Assembly: GCA_037974665.1 (NCBI GenBank)
Contig: CM075782.1
Location: forward strand, 46,039,851 to 46,103,850
DNA: 64,000 nt
Reading direction: 5' to 3'
From: Ehretia macrophylla
Lineage: Eukaryota > Streptophyta > Magnoliopsida > Boraginales > Ehretiaceae
Shown piece after piece: positions 35,025 through 46,412 of this stretch. The notes under the pieces were generated by a model that was not told where the DNA came from, did no database searches, and was given only the letters and a program-made list of their open reading frames with translations. A program made the translations under genes and the position numbers. The stretch's first letter is position 1, and the number at the start of each line of letters is the position of its first letter.

Positions 35025-37464
35025 TGTAACGCCCGAGCTTTTTGCCTGCATTCACTTACTGGTGCATCCAGTATTTGCGCATTTGATTATCTGTTTTACT
35101 TGTTGTCTTTCTTAGTTACTATTCATTCTATTTTTTTTAACTGCATTATATTAATGAATTAATATTTTTATTAAATCATATTAATTATAGTAGAAATGGA
35201 AAAAATGTGCAATTGAGCTAGGTTCGATAGGAGCCTTCATCTAAAAGATGGTTTAGTGGACTAATGAATAGTGTTACGTAACATAACTTAGTGTTTTAAT
35301 TAGCTAGCATTCATTTTGCACCTTAGGCTCGTTTTAAAGTTAACAACGTTCACTTTAGGAAGCCTCTTAAGCACCAACTTGACCCCACATTTTATATAAC
35401 TCAAAATACACCTCATAACTCATAAAAAAATAGAAGCTGAATTTCACCGTGCTGAACCCGACAGCAGCTAGAGAGGAAAATGAGTGATTTTTCATCTTCA
35501 AATCTTCAAACCAAGCCAAGCCAAGCTAGGAGCAAGTAGTTTAGGGTGTTTACAAGCCTCCCGAGAGTTCCTACGCGCATTGGTGAGGGTTTTCATGCTT
35601 ATTTGTGCATTTTAAAATTGTTGCTCATTTCTTGATTTGTTAGAAATACTATCAAATGCTATTGCAAAGCTTATCTATGCTGTTATACCTTGTATATAAG
35701 TGCTAGAGAACACATTTAAGCCGTTGGTTCGCATTTTAAACGGTAGAAATCGATGGTTGATTCGTAGGGGTGAATAGTGATGAAATTTCTAGGATTTTAT
35801 GTAATTGTGCATATTAGCTTGATTCAATACTTCTAATAGATGCCTTAGGTGCTAATGAAGGTAGTTTAATAGCCCCGTGCACTCGAATTGCTCTAAACTT
35901 GCATAGAGTGTGAATTAGCTAACTTTAACAAAAGGGTTTCAGGGTTAATGCTAATCCAGGTGGATTCGGGCTTCACATTTGGTATTCTTAGGCTACCTAG
36001 GTGCTATAGAAGTTTTGCTAACCCTTGTTTGAAGCCCGGTTGAGGTACGTGTAGCTCAACGCAAGAAGAGGGAAGTTGGGGCTTTCGGGGTAATTGCGGG
36101 TGGTTGGATGTGTTTGAGGGTTATCGGGTACCTTAAGGGTTAGTAAGAAGATTGGTATTGCTTCCTCTCGAATTTGGAAACATTAACTTGAGTTTGGAAG
36201 GAAAACGGATTGAATAACAAAGGGGTTTAAGGGTAAATTCGATTGTCTCTTGCATCTAAAACCTTGGCATGACTCTTTATGTGTTTAAATGTGGTTTTTA
36301 GTTGTTTCAGAGCTTTTGACATAATTCTATGGATATCTTGAATATGCTCCTTGTAAAATTGCTTGTATAAACTTCTTCTATTCTAACTGTTCCGAGGTCA
36401 ATCTACTTTGTTGATCCTCCTACGTGTTATTGCTTATATTGTTGATATTGACTTGCTATTGTTAAGTGGATTGCATAGTGGTTGTGCAACCATAGTGTCA
36501 GGGGCGGTTGTATTGAATATCAGCTGGGTGGCAGAGGGCTTGCCAGTGGATATTCAAACTCCGTACCCTATTCCCTCACTCGCCTGGTCCGGAGATTGCC
36601 AGGGGTGTTGGGTTATAGGATTATCGGGGTACATACGGAGTACACCCATTGGAGTGTTTGGGGTTATGCCGGCTTATCGTGATCGAGATCGTGGTTCGTG
36701 GATCGTGAATGAAGATCAAGTGAAGATTGAAGTGTTGGGGATAAGTGTAATGTATCCTTTAACTATGTGGTTACTTAAGCTATTATTATTTCTTGAATGG
36801 TTTAATTGCTATTATTGTTTAACTGTATTACCTATTGCATTGCACACCCCAGGAGACTTTATCCATCACTGGGCAACAGTGGTTGCTCATACCTCGATAT
36901 ATGTTTCAGGAAGTGCTGAGGGTGATCCCCAGCTAGTTGAGGTGATAGTGGAAGAGGAAGAAGTACAGGCAGAGCCTTTGCCCTAGTTGTTGTGTATTTG
37001 TTGTCTGAGGTGGATGTGCTTTCTTGTTACTATAAGGCGTAATTGTATTGCTATATTATGTTCTATTTTGTGGCCTAAGGGCTATGTAAATTCTTGTAGT
37101 TACAAGTTGAAAGATAGTTGGTTGTAGAGATATGGTTTGTAATAGCTATGTTCTATTTCTAGTTACTTGCATGCTTGGTTTCAACTCCTAGGAATGTTCC
37201 AATGTTATTTTAGAATGGCCTGATGAATGGATTTATGAAGTAATTAAGTTGGTTGCATGCTTGTGTGATTTTTAAACTGTTGAATGCTTCAAGGCTCGGA
37301 TGGCCTTGAACCTTTGAACTTTAGTTATAAAAGCTTGTCTTGTTGTATTGTGGCTTTATTTGAGTGATTACAGGTTTTCAGAATGTCCACGGTACAGAAG
37401 AGACTCTGTCCGTTTAACGGGTCCAAACTTAACCTTTAGCGTGGGGTTGGGTCGGGGTGTAATA
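35025..37464 (+). repeat. Gypsy 3' LTR
   Basis: About 2440 bases, preceded by the polypurine tract aagggggagagga (to 35024). Colinear with the 5' LTR with substitutions and small indels. Confidence 0.94.
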
Positions 37465-39127
37465 ATCTTGCTTTCAATCAAAGGCTTAAGATTGATAAAT
37501 TGGAAATGAAATTGGACAAGGTTAATTGGTTATCCCAAAGATTCGTTGGAATATAACTTTTTTTCCCTTGCTGACTAGAGAGTTTGTTAGCAAGTACAAC
37601 TTCTTCTTGGAAGAATAGTTTATCTAAGAAGATAATGTGAGAAGAAAAGTATGACTCAGTGGGAGTCACTAAGCAACCAGCTAACCCTAGTCGAATCTAG
37701 GATTTAATCCTAGATAACCTAATCCAAGAACAACCAGTCAATTTCACAAGATTTTCAGATCAGTAAGATGACAATAATCATGATTGATGATTTTGTCAGT
37801 TATGAAAAGCTATGTTTGACATAAGCTTAAATGACTTGAGGCCATAAAATCTTAAATGAATAAAGGTGGAGACCTTTAGGACAAATGGTGAAAGATTATA
37901 GTCATAGGCATGGGGTTGACTATGAGGAAATCTTTTCGCCAATTGTTGAAATTCATTATGATTTATTGGTCATAGTTGCACACTACTGTTATGAGATATG
38001 GTAGATGGATGTCAAAATGTCATTCCATAATGACTTCATTAATGAAGACATTAATATGAGATTGCCAATATGTTTTGAGTCCAGTGATGAGTCACATAGA
38101 GTGCAAACTAAAAGGATCCATTTATGGATTTAACCAAGCCTAAAGAATCTAGAACATTCGATTGACTTCATTGAGAATGAAGATGAATCGTGACTACACA
38201 AATAGGTCTAGTTATTCAAATAATTTCTCCAAGTAAAATTTGGGATAATCTGCCTAAATCCTTGGAAGTCGATTTATAGCGATAGTTCAAAAAGATTAAT
38301 GTGTTTTTTCCGAAAAGGTGTTAAAGGTGTTTAACATGTACATAGATTCTAAAAGAGGGTTGTTCTCTTTTAAGACATGACATTTATCTCTCTAGGGCTG
38401 TGAGTCCTAAGACTGCTAAAGAGAGAGAAACTGGATACATAAGGTTCTAAGTGCTGCAGCAATTAAGAATCTTATATACGTCATGCTGTGTACAAAGACA
38501 TGATATCATAAATGCTATAAGTGTTATGAGCAGACGTCTGTCTGATCCAGGTTAGGAACGTTGGAAAGCAATCAAGAACATTCTTAAGTACTTGAGAAGC
38601 ACTAGAAAATGTTCTTGGCATATGGAGAAAGGTGGAACTTAAAGTTTTACAGTTTCAGGTTGAGAGTCTAAAATAGATTATTGGAAATCCATATATGGGT
38701 TCATACTCACCTGTAACGGAAGAGCAATTATTTGGAAATGTTTCAAATATTGGTACAAATGCAAATTCCAGAGGTTAAGTGCATCGTTGCATCAGATGTA
38801 ACAAGAGGAAGCGATATTGGATCTAGGAGTTCGTAACTGAACTAAGGATGGTTCTTTCCATTAAGTCAGACAGGTAGTACTGTGATGACAATGGAGTTGT
38901 AGTGCAAGCTAAAGAACCTAGGTCTCACTAGAGATCCAAGCGCATTAAAGAGGCATTACCACATCAATCAGAGAGTGTGGAAGGGATGATATTATGCAGT
39001 AAATAATGTCAATAGTTGATGGTGCTAGTCCACTGAGTAAGGCAATGATTCAGCAGTCATTAGATTACCATCTTGAGAATATAGGTATGAGATACCAGGG
39101 TAATTGGCTTTAGTACAAGTGGGGGAT
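37465..39127 (+). pseudogene. Copia reverse transcriptase and RNase H region (fossil)
   Basis: Right half of the Copia interior. RT-like pieces include HRHGVDYEEIFSPIVEI and MDVKMSFHNDFINEDINMRL, matching the family's TQRPGVDYEETFSPV and MDVKTAFLNGNLEEDIYM. RNase H-side pieces include ERWKAIKNILKYLRSTR. Very decayed. Confidence 0.85.
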
Positions 39128-39503
39128 TGTTGGATTATATGCCCTAAATGCCAATTTTAGGACATAATAATTATATTATTTATTTAATGTAGTGCTGTGA
39201 CGACAATGGAGTTGTAGCGCAAGCTAAAGAACCTAGGTCTCACTAAAGATCCAAGCGCATTAAAGAGGCATTACCACATCAATCAGAGATTATGGAAGGG
39301 ATGATATTATGCAGTAAATAGCGTCAACAGTTGATGATGCTAGTCCACTGAGTAAGGCAATGATTCAGCAGTCATTAGATTACCATCTTGAGAAGATAGG
39401 TATGAGATACCAGGGTAATTGGCTTTAGTGCAAGTGGGGGATTGTTGGATTATATGCCCTAAATGCTAATTTTAAGACATAATAATTATATTATTTATTT
39501 AAT
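38874..39503 (+). repeat. 315-bp tandem duplication across the Copia 3' LTR border
   Basis: Two copies (38874-39188 and 39189-39503), each with the last part of RNase H, the polypurine tract and about the first 60 bases of the 3' LTR. As a result an LTR start with its purine tract appears at both 39128 and 39443. The copies differ at several positions, so the duplication is not recent. Confidence 0.9.
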
Positions 39504-40913
39504 TTCGGTAGTTTATTTAAATATAATTAATGCGATTAATTATTTAAATAGAGTCTTTAGAATAATATTTATAGATTCTATCCTTAACAGTAAGCATATG
39601 AGTGACAGCATCTATATTCATAAATATATTCTAAAATAGTCCCCGATCATAGGATAAATTAATTGGGTATTAATTTATCCAGAAAGAACGGATTGCAGTC
39701 TACCATCCAAATAATATGAGATATTGATTTGGGCGATTAGTCTCATGTCGTAAAGGTAGATGTATGAGTACTTGTTAAGAACAAGTGACTGGACATGACC
39801 GCTAATACAACGAATTAGATAGAATGGTCAATAATTCGTTGTATAGTGTAATGGTACAATTAGTCCATAGACCTGAGACACCACGGTTATCTTATGTTAG
39901 GGATAACGTAATTTGCTGGTGCAATAAAGTTAGTCCTTATCAAGGATTGGATAATGTACTCAGTGGTTATGATCTATTCCGGCATGGAGATAGGTGTGTG
40001 TAGATACGAAATCTGTCAATTAGGGATCCTATACGATCTATTAATCGACTAACTAGAAATCCTTGGCCAAGGTAGAATAGTGGAAGTTGTTCCACGTATT
40101 ATTCATAAGTTACTGATTAAATAGATTTAGACATATGATTGAGTAATAGAGTTTGACGACCCTATCCATGACTCTGACTCAATCGGGATAATTTAGACAG
40201 AATGAATTGATTGCATAATTGTTACTAAAGGGTTCATAGAATTTCACTTCATTATTAGTTGGGTAGTCGTGATATACTGTTAGGTGTCACTCACGACTTG
40301 CGAGAAATAAATTAGAAGAGTTCTAATTAAATATTAATTGGATTAATATTATTTCGCTGTCAATTAATTATGAACCCGAGAGGTCACACACAAATGAAAT
40401 TTGCAGGTTAATTGGATTAGAGAAAAGATTAAATTAATTTTAGGATCGTCTTAATATTAATTTAACTGGGCTCGTAGTAACTTGATATTGATCTGGTTAT
40501 TATGAGTTCAAGACTGGTCTGTTTAAGACTGGCCCATATGTGGCCCTAGGTCATGTATGTTTCCTATATAATGTCATATTCTGACACAGGTTTAGCTAGC
40601 ACAAAATCATAGTCAGAATAATATATAGGATTTCTCTAGAAAACCTAGTGGGGGTGAAATCCAATTAAGGGTGTAGATTCTGTGTGGATACTTTCGGAAG
40701 CTTCACAATTGGGGAGCTTTGGATTGTTCAGATTCTGCAACAGATTCGTCACTGGAAAGGTAATCCTGAAATCTTTAATGCGTAATTAATAGTTGATTAT
40801 TTATGCATGTTTTAATCTACGTAATTACCCATGAACGGATGCATGAGTATTATTTATTTCCGCTGCGTTTATTCTGATTATAAAATTTTAAATACTATGC
40901 ATGATTCCCATCA
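39443..40913 (+). repeat. Copia 3' LTR
   Basis: TGTTGGATTATATGCCC to GATTCCCATCA, 1471 bases, followed by the second gtaac of the target duplication. Confidence 0.93.
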
Positions 40914-41190
40914 GTAACCCCCCTACTGTCTCTATCCAAGAGGCCAAGGATATTATCTGGCGGGTCATCGAGCACAAAACCCCTAATGGGATGGATCAGG
41001 GCAAAATTTACTAGCCAGTCGGCACACATATTAGCTTCCCGATACACATGTCGCAGAGTGTAGCAGAAAGAGTATAAGACCCAATGGGCTATTCATTTGG
41101 AATTCAATTATCTACCCAGGTTTATGCTAGGAGCACATGAATAGAAGAAGGCGAATTTGTCTCAAGGAAATCACGAGCCAAACTTATAAA
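40914..41190 (-). pseudogene. LINE RNase H end, right of the Copia insertion
   Basis: Minus strand reads HVYREANMCADWLVNFALI, then GFVLDDPPDNILGLLDRDSRG, the typical C-terminal part of a plant L1 LINE RNase H. Across the Copia target site (gtaac) the frame continues as VTSPRFVRI at 21820, showing where the Copia element landed. Upstream (towards 41190) the frame is already interrupted by stops. Confidence 0.75.
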
Positions 41191-41193
41191 GGT

Positions 41194-41196
<3 letters not shown>

Positions 41197-41248
<52 letters not shown>
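41197..41248. repeat. (TA)n microsatellite
   Basis: About 26 TA units without interruption. Confidence 0.95.
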
Positions 41249-41250
<2 letters not shown>

Positions 41251-41289
41251 ATGTTGGTGATATAAATATACGTCTCAGCTCTGCGTGGT

Positions 41290-41520
41290 AGTTGAAATTA
41301 CAAGATTGCTATTGTAGAATGGAGGTTCAAAGAATTTACCGTATGTAATTAAATGTGGTTTGATTTGATTTTAGATTCTATCTACAACCAGGGGGTAATT
41401 TCTCAAATAAGTTACGAGCCCTTGGATTAAAATTGTGTAGCTCACTCTCAAGAATATGGACTAGATTTGTCACGCCCTGAACCCTTGACCATTATTAAAC
41501 TATTTCGTAGATAGTCTCAA
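41290..41520. repeat. Segmental repeat, partner at 49.19-49.41 kb
   Basis: Matches 49190-49410 closely ('ttgtagaatg', 'gatttgattttagattctat', 'gtgtagctcactctc', 'tttgtcacgccctga'). In both places it leads into an R1 copy in the same orientation. Confidence 0.8.
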
Positions 41521-42257
41521 CGCAGTTTATATACATCTCTTATTCAAACTCGATACATGAATAGGTCTTATACCAACATTTCAACGATTTCACCATTAGA
41601 CTATCTCCTTAGGGTCAATAATTATGTATCTAGTCAAAGTCTTCTCGGAATTTACAAAACAATAGCTCCACGATTACTCAACTTATACATGTTGACCTCT
41701 AATTTTTTTGTTTTTTTTTTGTTTTTATGACCAAAAACTCAATCAAAACTACACTACATTAAATTCAACGTAAGATTACAAACTTTATGGTGCAGCAATA
41801 TGCTTGGCACATTTAAAATTAGTGAAAGGCCACTACATTGAATTCAACGTAAGATTTCAAATTTTGTGGTGCAACAATATGTTTGACACATTTAAAATTA
41901 GTCAAAGACTTTTCCATAAGAATTCTTCGACTGAGTAGAAGGTGCAGCAATGTGCTTTGCACATTTAAAATTAGTCAAAGGCCACTACATTGAATTCAAC
42001 GTAATATTGCAAACTTTGTAGTGTAACAATATGCCTGACACATATTTAAAATTAGTCAAAGGTTTTACCATTAGAATTCTTTGTCTGAGTTTAATGCAAA
42101 AAAATTAGTGACATCTATAGTTTTTATTTCATATGGTATTATAGTCTTTTATACAATACGTCAAAAGGGTTTTCCATAAGAATTCTTTGCCTGAGCCAAA
42201 TGCAAAAAAAATAGTGACATCTAGAAGTTTTTATCCCATATAATATTATATAGTCTC
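41521..42257. repeat. R1 repeat cluster
   Basis: Part a, part b, then part c repeated about four times with small differences (near 41830, 41945, 42040, 42165). It ends at the target site of the Harbinger-type element. Confidence 0.8.
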
Positions 42258-42260
42258 TTA

Positions 42261-42972
42261 GAGCAAGTTCAACAGGCTTGCTATTCTTCCTCTTAGCTCG
42301 ATACAAAATTCATTTTTTTGCTCCAACAAACTCGCCACTCGTCTCGCCAACTTTTGTTGGCTCGTCATCCAACTGCAATGCATCGCTAAGTTTGGAGAAA
42401 TTTTCCTGCTCGCCATTTCACTCTCAACTTCACCAAAAGTCAAAAACTTCATCCAAAGCATATGTTTTAACCCAAAAAAAAATTAGAGTTTTGTAAATAA
42501 AGATTTATGGATTAAACCACTTCTAAAAACAGAAATTTGATGTCAAGAAAAGAAATGAGAAGAAAAAAAAATGGAAGAAAAATAAGCCTAAGACAAAGAA
42601 CAACTCACCTCAAAATTGTAAATAATGATTGACATATAACAAAAGGAAGCTGAAGGTAAAAGAAGGAAACGTGCGGGAGTGTTTGAAGACGTTTTATTTT
42701 GGGTGTTTTTTCTTAATTTAAATTATAAATTATTTTCTGCTTTAAAAGTTGGAATTCAATATTATAATATGTAGAATTTAATTTATTTGTATTTTATTTT
42801 TACTTGTAGATGAATTCATTATAGAGACTATGAAATTGGTGAAATTGAATAGAGAGATAGAAATAGAGAGTATTGTTAGAGTAAAATTAAAATAAAGAGT
42901 TTATAAAAGTAAAGAGTCACCAATTTCACTCTCTATTATAAAGAAAAAATATAAAGTCTATTGGAGTTGCCC
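42261..42972. mobile_element. Harbinger/Tourist-type nonautonomous DNA element
   Basis: A 712-base element with terminal inverted repeats GAGCAAGTTCAACAG (left) and, reading in from the right, GGGCAACTCCAATAG, flanked by the 3-bp target duplication TTA (42258-42260 and 42973-42975). TTA/TAA target duplications and GAGCAACTCCAA-type ends are typical of PIF-Harbinger MITEs in plants. No transposase frame is present. Confidence 0.75.
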
Positions 42973-43230
42973 TTATATCATGACGAGTATGGCAGATAAA
43001 ACCAAATGAAATAAAATAGAGAGTCTGTTGGAATTGCCCTTATATCATGACGAGTATAATAGATAAAACCAAAAGAAATAAAGTAGGAGTTGCCTTTATA
43101 TAATGACAAGTATGGTGGATAATATCATGACGAGTATGACGAATAAAACCAATTGAAATAAAGTAGAAGTTGCCCTTATATCATGGCGAGTATGGTAGAT
43201 AAAATCAAATGAAATAAAGTAAAAGTATTT
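42973..43230. repeat. Tandem copies of the MITE terminus plus R1 flank
   Basis: Three further imperfect copies (starting about 43038, 43092 and 43172) of a unit joining the element's right end ('ggagttgcccttatatcat') to R1 sequence ('gacgagtatggcagataaaa'). The terminus was amplified together with its flank after insertion. Confidence 0.75.
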
Positions 43231-43334
43231 AAAAATAACAATTCTATTGGGAGCACTGATAGATTGTGTAATCCTTTCCTCTTTTTTTGACATTATAATG
43301 TTCATTACTCAAATATAACAACAACAAAAAATAA

Positions 43335-43464
43335 CATCCCAAAAGCCTGTTATTTTAATGCCCTCCGTTTGGGTTATAAGGCCTCATCAATGGGCACGAC
43401 GGGTACTTGCTATTCACCTGATTATTTATGAAGTGGATTATTTTAGTAAACCTTCGATGTGGGA
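43335..43464 (-). pseudogene. Degenerate 7SL RNA gene start with USE/TATA promoter (copy E)
   Basis: Minus strand: TCCCACATCG (complement of 43455-43464), CTTCATAAATAAT (43421-43433), then GTCGTGCCCATTGATG, GGCCTTATAACCC, AAACGGAGGGCATTAAAA. Colinear with the other copies and with the start of 7SL RNA but more decayed. Confidence 0.6.
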
Positions 43465-43680
43465 GTGGAAGTGTGGTCAAAATAGAGATTACCAAACTGT
43501 TGGGGTTATTTTCTAATTCTAACAAAATATACATAAATATCTTGAGCTTTTGTTTTGCTTGGCTAATTTTCATTTTGTGTTGAGAAGAATCGAAAAAGGA
43601 GAAAGCCTTTGGTTTTGGATTTTTCTTCCATTTTCAAGAAAGATCATGGGTGAATGTGCAGGTGAGTGAAAAAAGTTTTA
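43465..43680 (+). other. Conserved plus-strand unit (second copy)
   Basis: Nearly identical to 16152-16372. Here the end is 'gatcatgggtgaatgtgcag' + 'gtgagtg', a stronger match to a plant splice donor (CAG/GTGAGT) directly after the fifth codon. Confidence 0.5.
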
Positions 43681-43709
43681 AATGGTTGAATTGGCAACAC
43701 CGTCTATAT

Positions 43710-44830
43710 GCATCTCTTTGTTCGAATTAATCAAACAAAATGTATATTTGGACAGGTTCCAAAAAATTGATTCTAAGTTTTATTCAAACTCGATACATAA
43801 ACAAGTCTCCCACCGATACTTCAACCATTCCACCATTATACTACCTCCTTGAGGTCAATAACCATGTAACTAGTCAAAGTCTTCTCGACATTTACACAAT
43901 AATAGCTTCATGATTACTCAACTTATAAGTGTTGACCTCTAATCTTTTTTTTTTAATGACGAAGAAACTCAACTGAAACTACACTACATTGAATTTAAAA
44001 TAAGATTACAAACTTCACGGGGCAGCAATGTGTCTGACACATATTTAAAATTAGTCAAAGGCTTTTCCAAAAGAATTCTTCGTCTGAGTTAAATGCAGAA
44101 AATTAAATTAGTGATATCTAGAATTATTTATTCCATAATGTATATAGTGTTTTATATTATAGGAGTATGGTGAATCAAATCAAATGCAATGAAGTAAAAG
44201 TACCAGAAAATTATGGTTCGATCGGGACATTGGTAATGTACACAAGGTATATTTAAATTGGTTCGAGAAAATTGACTCCAAGTGTTATTCAAATTCGATA
44301 CATGAACAAGTCTCCGCTTCAAGCATTACACCATTAAACTACCTCTTTGGGGTCAATAAATAATGTCTTTTTGGCATTTGCACAACAATAGCTCCACGAT
44401 TACTCAGCTTATACGTGTTGACATCTAATATTTCTTTTTTTCTTTTGATTTTTTTATGACGAAGAAAACTCAACTAAAACTACACTACATTGAATTCAAC
44501 GTAAGATTACAAACTTCGTACTGCAGACATATTTAAAATTAGTCATAGGTTTTTCCATAAGAATTCTTTGTCTGAGTTAAATGCAGAAAAAATTAGTGGA
44601 ATGTATAAGTTTTTATTCCATATAGTATATAGTCTTCTATATCATATGAGTATGGCGAATAAAACCAAATGGAATGAAGTAAAAAGTACCCAAAAAAAAT
44701 GAAAGTTCAATTGAAACAATTGATGATTTCTAGGAGTTTTTATTTCATATAGTATATAGTCTTTCATATCATTACCAGTATAAAAAAGATGAAGGGTCAA
44801 ATGGTAAAATTACTTACTCACATTTTCCAA
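43710..44830. repeat. R1 repeat cluster, two copies in tandem
   Basis: Paralog of 12840-13960 with the same internal order: first copy about 43710-44240, second 44240-44800. Confidence 0.85.
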
Positions 44831-44845
44831 TATAGTTCATATTCT

Positions 44846-45842
44846 AGCATTCCATTACTTTAATGCCCCCATTACACGCTAGCATAACTGTGCTCAGCAA
44901 TCGAGTCTGGTTTTTTTTTTTTGGTCGGAAACAATGAATATATTGCAAAAAGAAATACAAAGGTTTCACCCTACATCGGTTGGGTGAATGTCTGAGTACA
45001 ACAAGTTGGAAAGTTGGAGGGAAACATTTGCAATCCAATCCAAAGACAAGTTATCTCTAAAAAAATATTTTGCGACCCAATCGGTCACCTTGTTAGCAGA
45101 TCTTCTAATGCACGATAACCTGATGGCTGGGCTATCAACAACAATCTTTTGGATGTCCTCTAATACTGGTCTCGCCCTCCAAGGAGCAAGCTTCGGAGAA
45201 TCGATTGCTTTGAGAACTGCTTCAGCATCACTTTCAATAGTGATGATAGGAAGGGGAGATTGCGAGGCGAAGAGACAGACAACAGCTTCTGCTTCGAACG
45301 CGGACTCACACCTCTGGGAGATAACTTGTCCGTAGGTTAAATTGCCATGCCAGTCTTGACAGGTGAATGCACAGCTTGCTTTGCTAGACTTTTGGAGGAA
45401 TGATGCATCAACATTGATCTTGAAAAAGTTCGTTGGTGGTGGCGTCCAGACGATAGGGGTGACGATTCCACCTTGAATCTGGCTAGTACTCATGCTTCTG
45501 GGTTGATCATGAGATTTGTCGGCTTCCATAATGCTGAGCCGTGATTTGGTGATGGCCCGCTCCAGGTCGATAGGTCTGTTCTCCATGCAGGCTGAGCTTC
45601 TTTCCTTCCATACCTACCAACAGCAAAAGGCGATAAGATCAAAAGCTTCATTCTTACCATAGCCCGCAATTGCACATCGGTTAGTCATGGATAGGAGCCA
45701 GTCTCCAAATCTAGTGATAAGGTTTGGGTTGATAGCACATTGGAGGATCGAGGCATACCAGAATCTTCTTGTCCACGGATAAATCGAGTCTGGTTCACCT
45801 GACTATTTATGAAGTGAATGGCTTTAGTACTCCGAGGTGGGA
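44846..45842 (-). pseudogene. Degenerate 7SL RNA gene start (copy F), split by a LINE
   Basis: The 7SL-like part (44846-44904) is separated from its TATA-like element (45802-45812) and decayed USE (complement of 45833-45842, TCCCACCTCG) by the LINE at 44913-45781. Without the LINE the locus matches copy B at 14.0-14.1 kb base for base over long stretches. Confidence 0.55.
44913..45781 (-). mobile_element. 5'-truncated L1-type LINE with target duplication
   Basis: Minus strand. The 3' end is the run of 12 A (complement of 44911-44922). The body encodes the C-terminal part of LINE ORF2: an end-of-RT zinc-finger-like stretch (RFWYASILQCAINPNLITRF, DLIAFCCW) and an RNase H domain in a 206-codon frame (44966-45586). 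That domain shows FKINVDASF (Asp), CESAFEAEAVVCLF (Glu), TIESDAEAVLKAID (Asp) and IRRSANKVTDWVAKY. A 14-bp direct repeat aatcgagtctggtt (44899-44912 and 45782-45795) flanks it, and the unoccupied site is seen in the paralog near 14057. At least one frameshift or stop separates the upstream part from the RNase H frame. Recent relative to the duplication of its target. Confidence 0.88.
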
Positions 45843-46019
45843 GTAGACTTGTTTCCATAAGGCCTCTCTATCTGTCCAGCGCATCGAATCGAATACTAAA
45901 ATAACAATTATAATTCAATCTTCTCGTTTCACTTCCATTTGGAACATAACAATTAAAGTGCTTATAGGCACTCATTACCCTTCCAAAATTTTAACATAAT
46001 TAATAAAATTTCACTTTTT

Positions 46020-46228
46020 TTTGATAGCATTAAAAATATCCTTATATTAACCAGCCCCATTGAATAGAACGGATGACTACCACCTCAAACGGATATGGGG
46101 GTACATCAATTTCGTAACGTACATCTTAATTTCTAAGTGAGAACCAAAACGCAGAAAATGCAATGACTCGACCCACTAGGTAAGTCAGACAAAAAATTCA
46201 CATTCCAAAACCCATACTGGTTTTTCTT
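46020..46228. repeat. Duplicated block shared with 14.28-14.6 kb
   Basis: Colinear with 14280-14560 with moderate divergence. Non-coding. Confidence 0.7.
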
Positions 46229-46412
46229 CTTTTGAACTAATAATATTGGCTTTCTTATGATTCAATTGGGATAAAGGATTATTACCATATCCAAAGGAAA
46301 AAGAAACAAAAAACAAAAAACTTTTGAACTAATAATATTGGCTTTCTTATGATTCAATTGGGATAAAGGATTATTACCATATCCAAAGGAAAAAGAAACA
46401 AAAAACAAAAAA
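46229..46412. repeat. Perfect 92-bp tandem duplication
   Basis: 46229-46320 and 46321-46412 are identical as read ('cttttgaactaataatattg' ... 'gaaacaaaaaacaaaaaa'). The identity indicates a recent event; an assembly error is an alternative. Confidence 0.9.

Larger units (their letters stand above)
27475..37464 (+). mobile_element. Ty3/Gypsy chromovirus-type LTR retrotransposon (Tekay/Del-like), broken
   Basis: A nearly 10-kb element with long LTRs (27475-29959 and 35025-37464), an initiator tRNA-Met primer site, a purine tract before the 3' LTR, and the Gypsy domain order gag, protease, reverse transcriptase, RNase H, integrase. A chromodomain-like tail follows. Long LTRs plus this tail point to the Tekay/Del clade. 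The flanking 5 bases (atcct / atctt) look like a target duplication with one later change. The coding region is broken, with roughly ten breaks. LTRs differ by about 6% in the first 300 bases by eye. It is inserted in the Copia element and so is younger than it. Confidence 0.95.
21821..40913 (+). mobile_element. Ty1/Copia LTR retrotransposon, broken and interrupted by a Gypsy element
   Basis: Both LTRs are present (21821-23290 and 39443-40913, about 1470 bases each, TGTTGG...CA). They are flanked by a perfect 5-bp target duplication gtaac (21816-21820 and 40914-40918). A primer site for initiator tRNA-Met follows the 5' LTR, and a polypurine tract gtgggggat precedes the 3' LTR. Copia-order domains (integrase, then reverse transcriptase and RNase H) are recognisable but heavily decayed, with dozens of breaks. 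The Gypsy element at 27475-37464 lies between integrase and reverse transcriptase. LTRs differ by roughly 6% over the first 380 bases by eye. Lineage within Copia is not assigned. Confidence 0.93.

Noticed and set aside
41190-41250. Long TA tract considered as a CRISPR-like or satellite array.
   Set aside because: Simple dinucleotide microsatellite only; no CRISPR pattern exists anywhere in the window.
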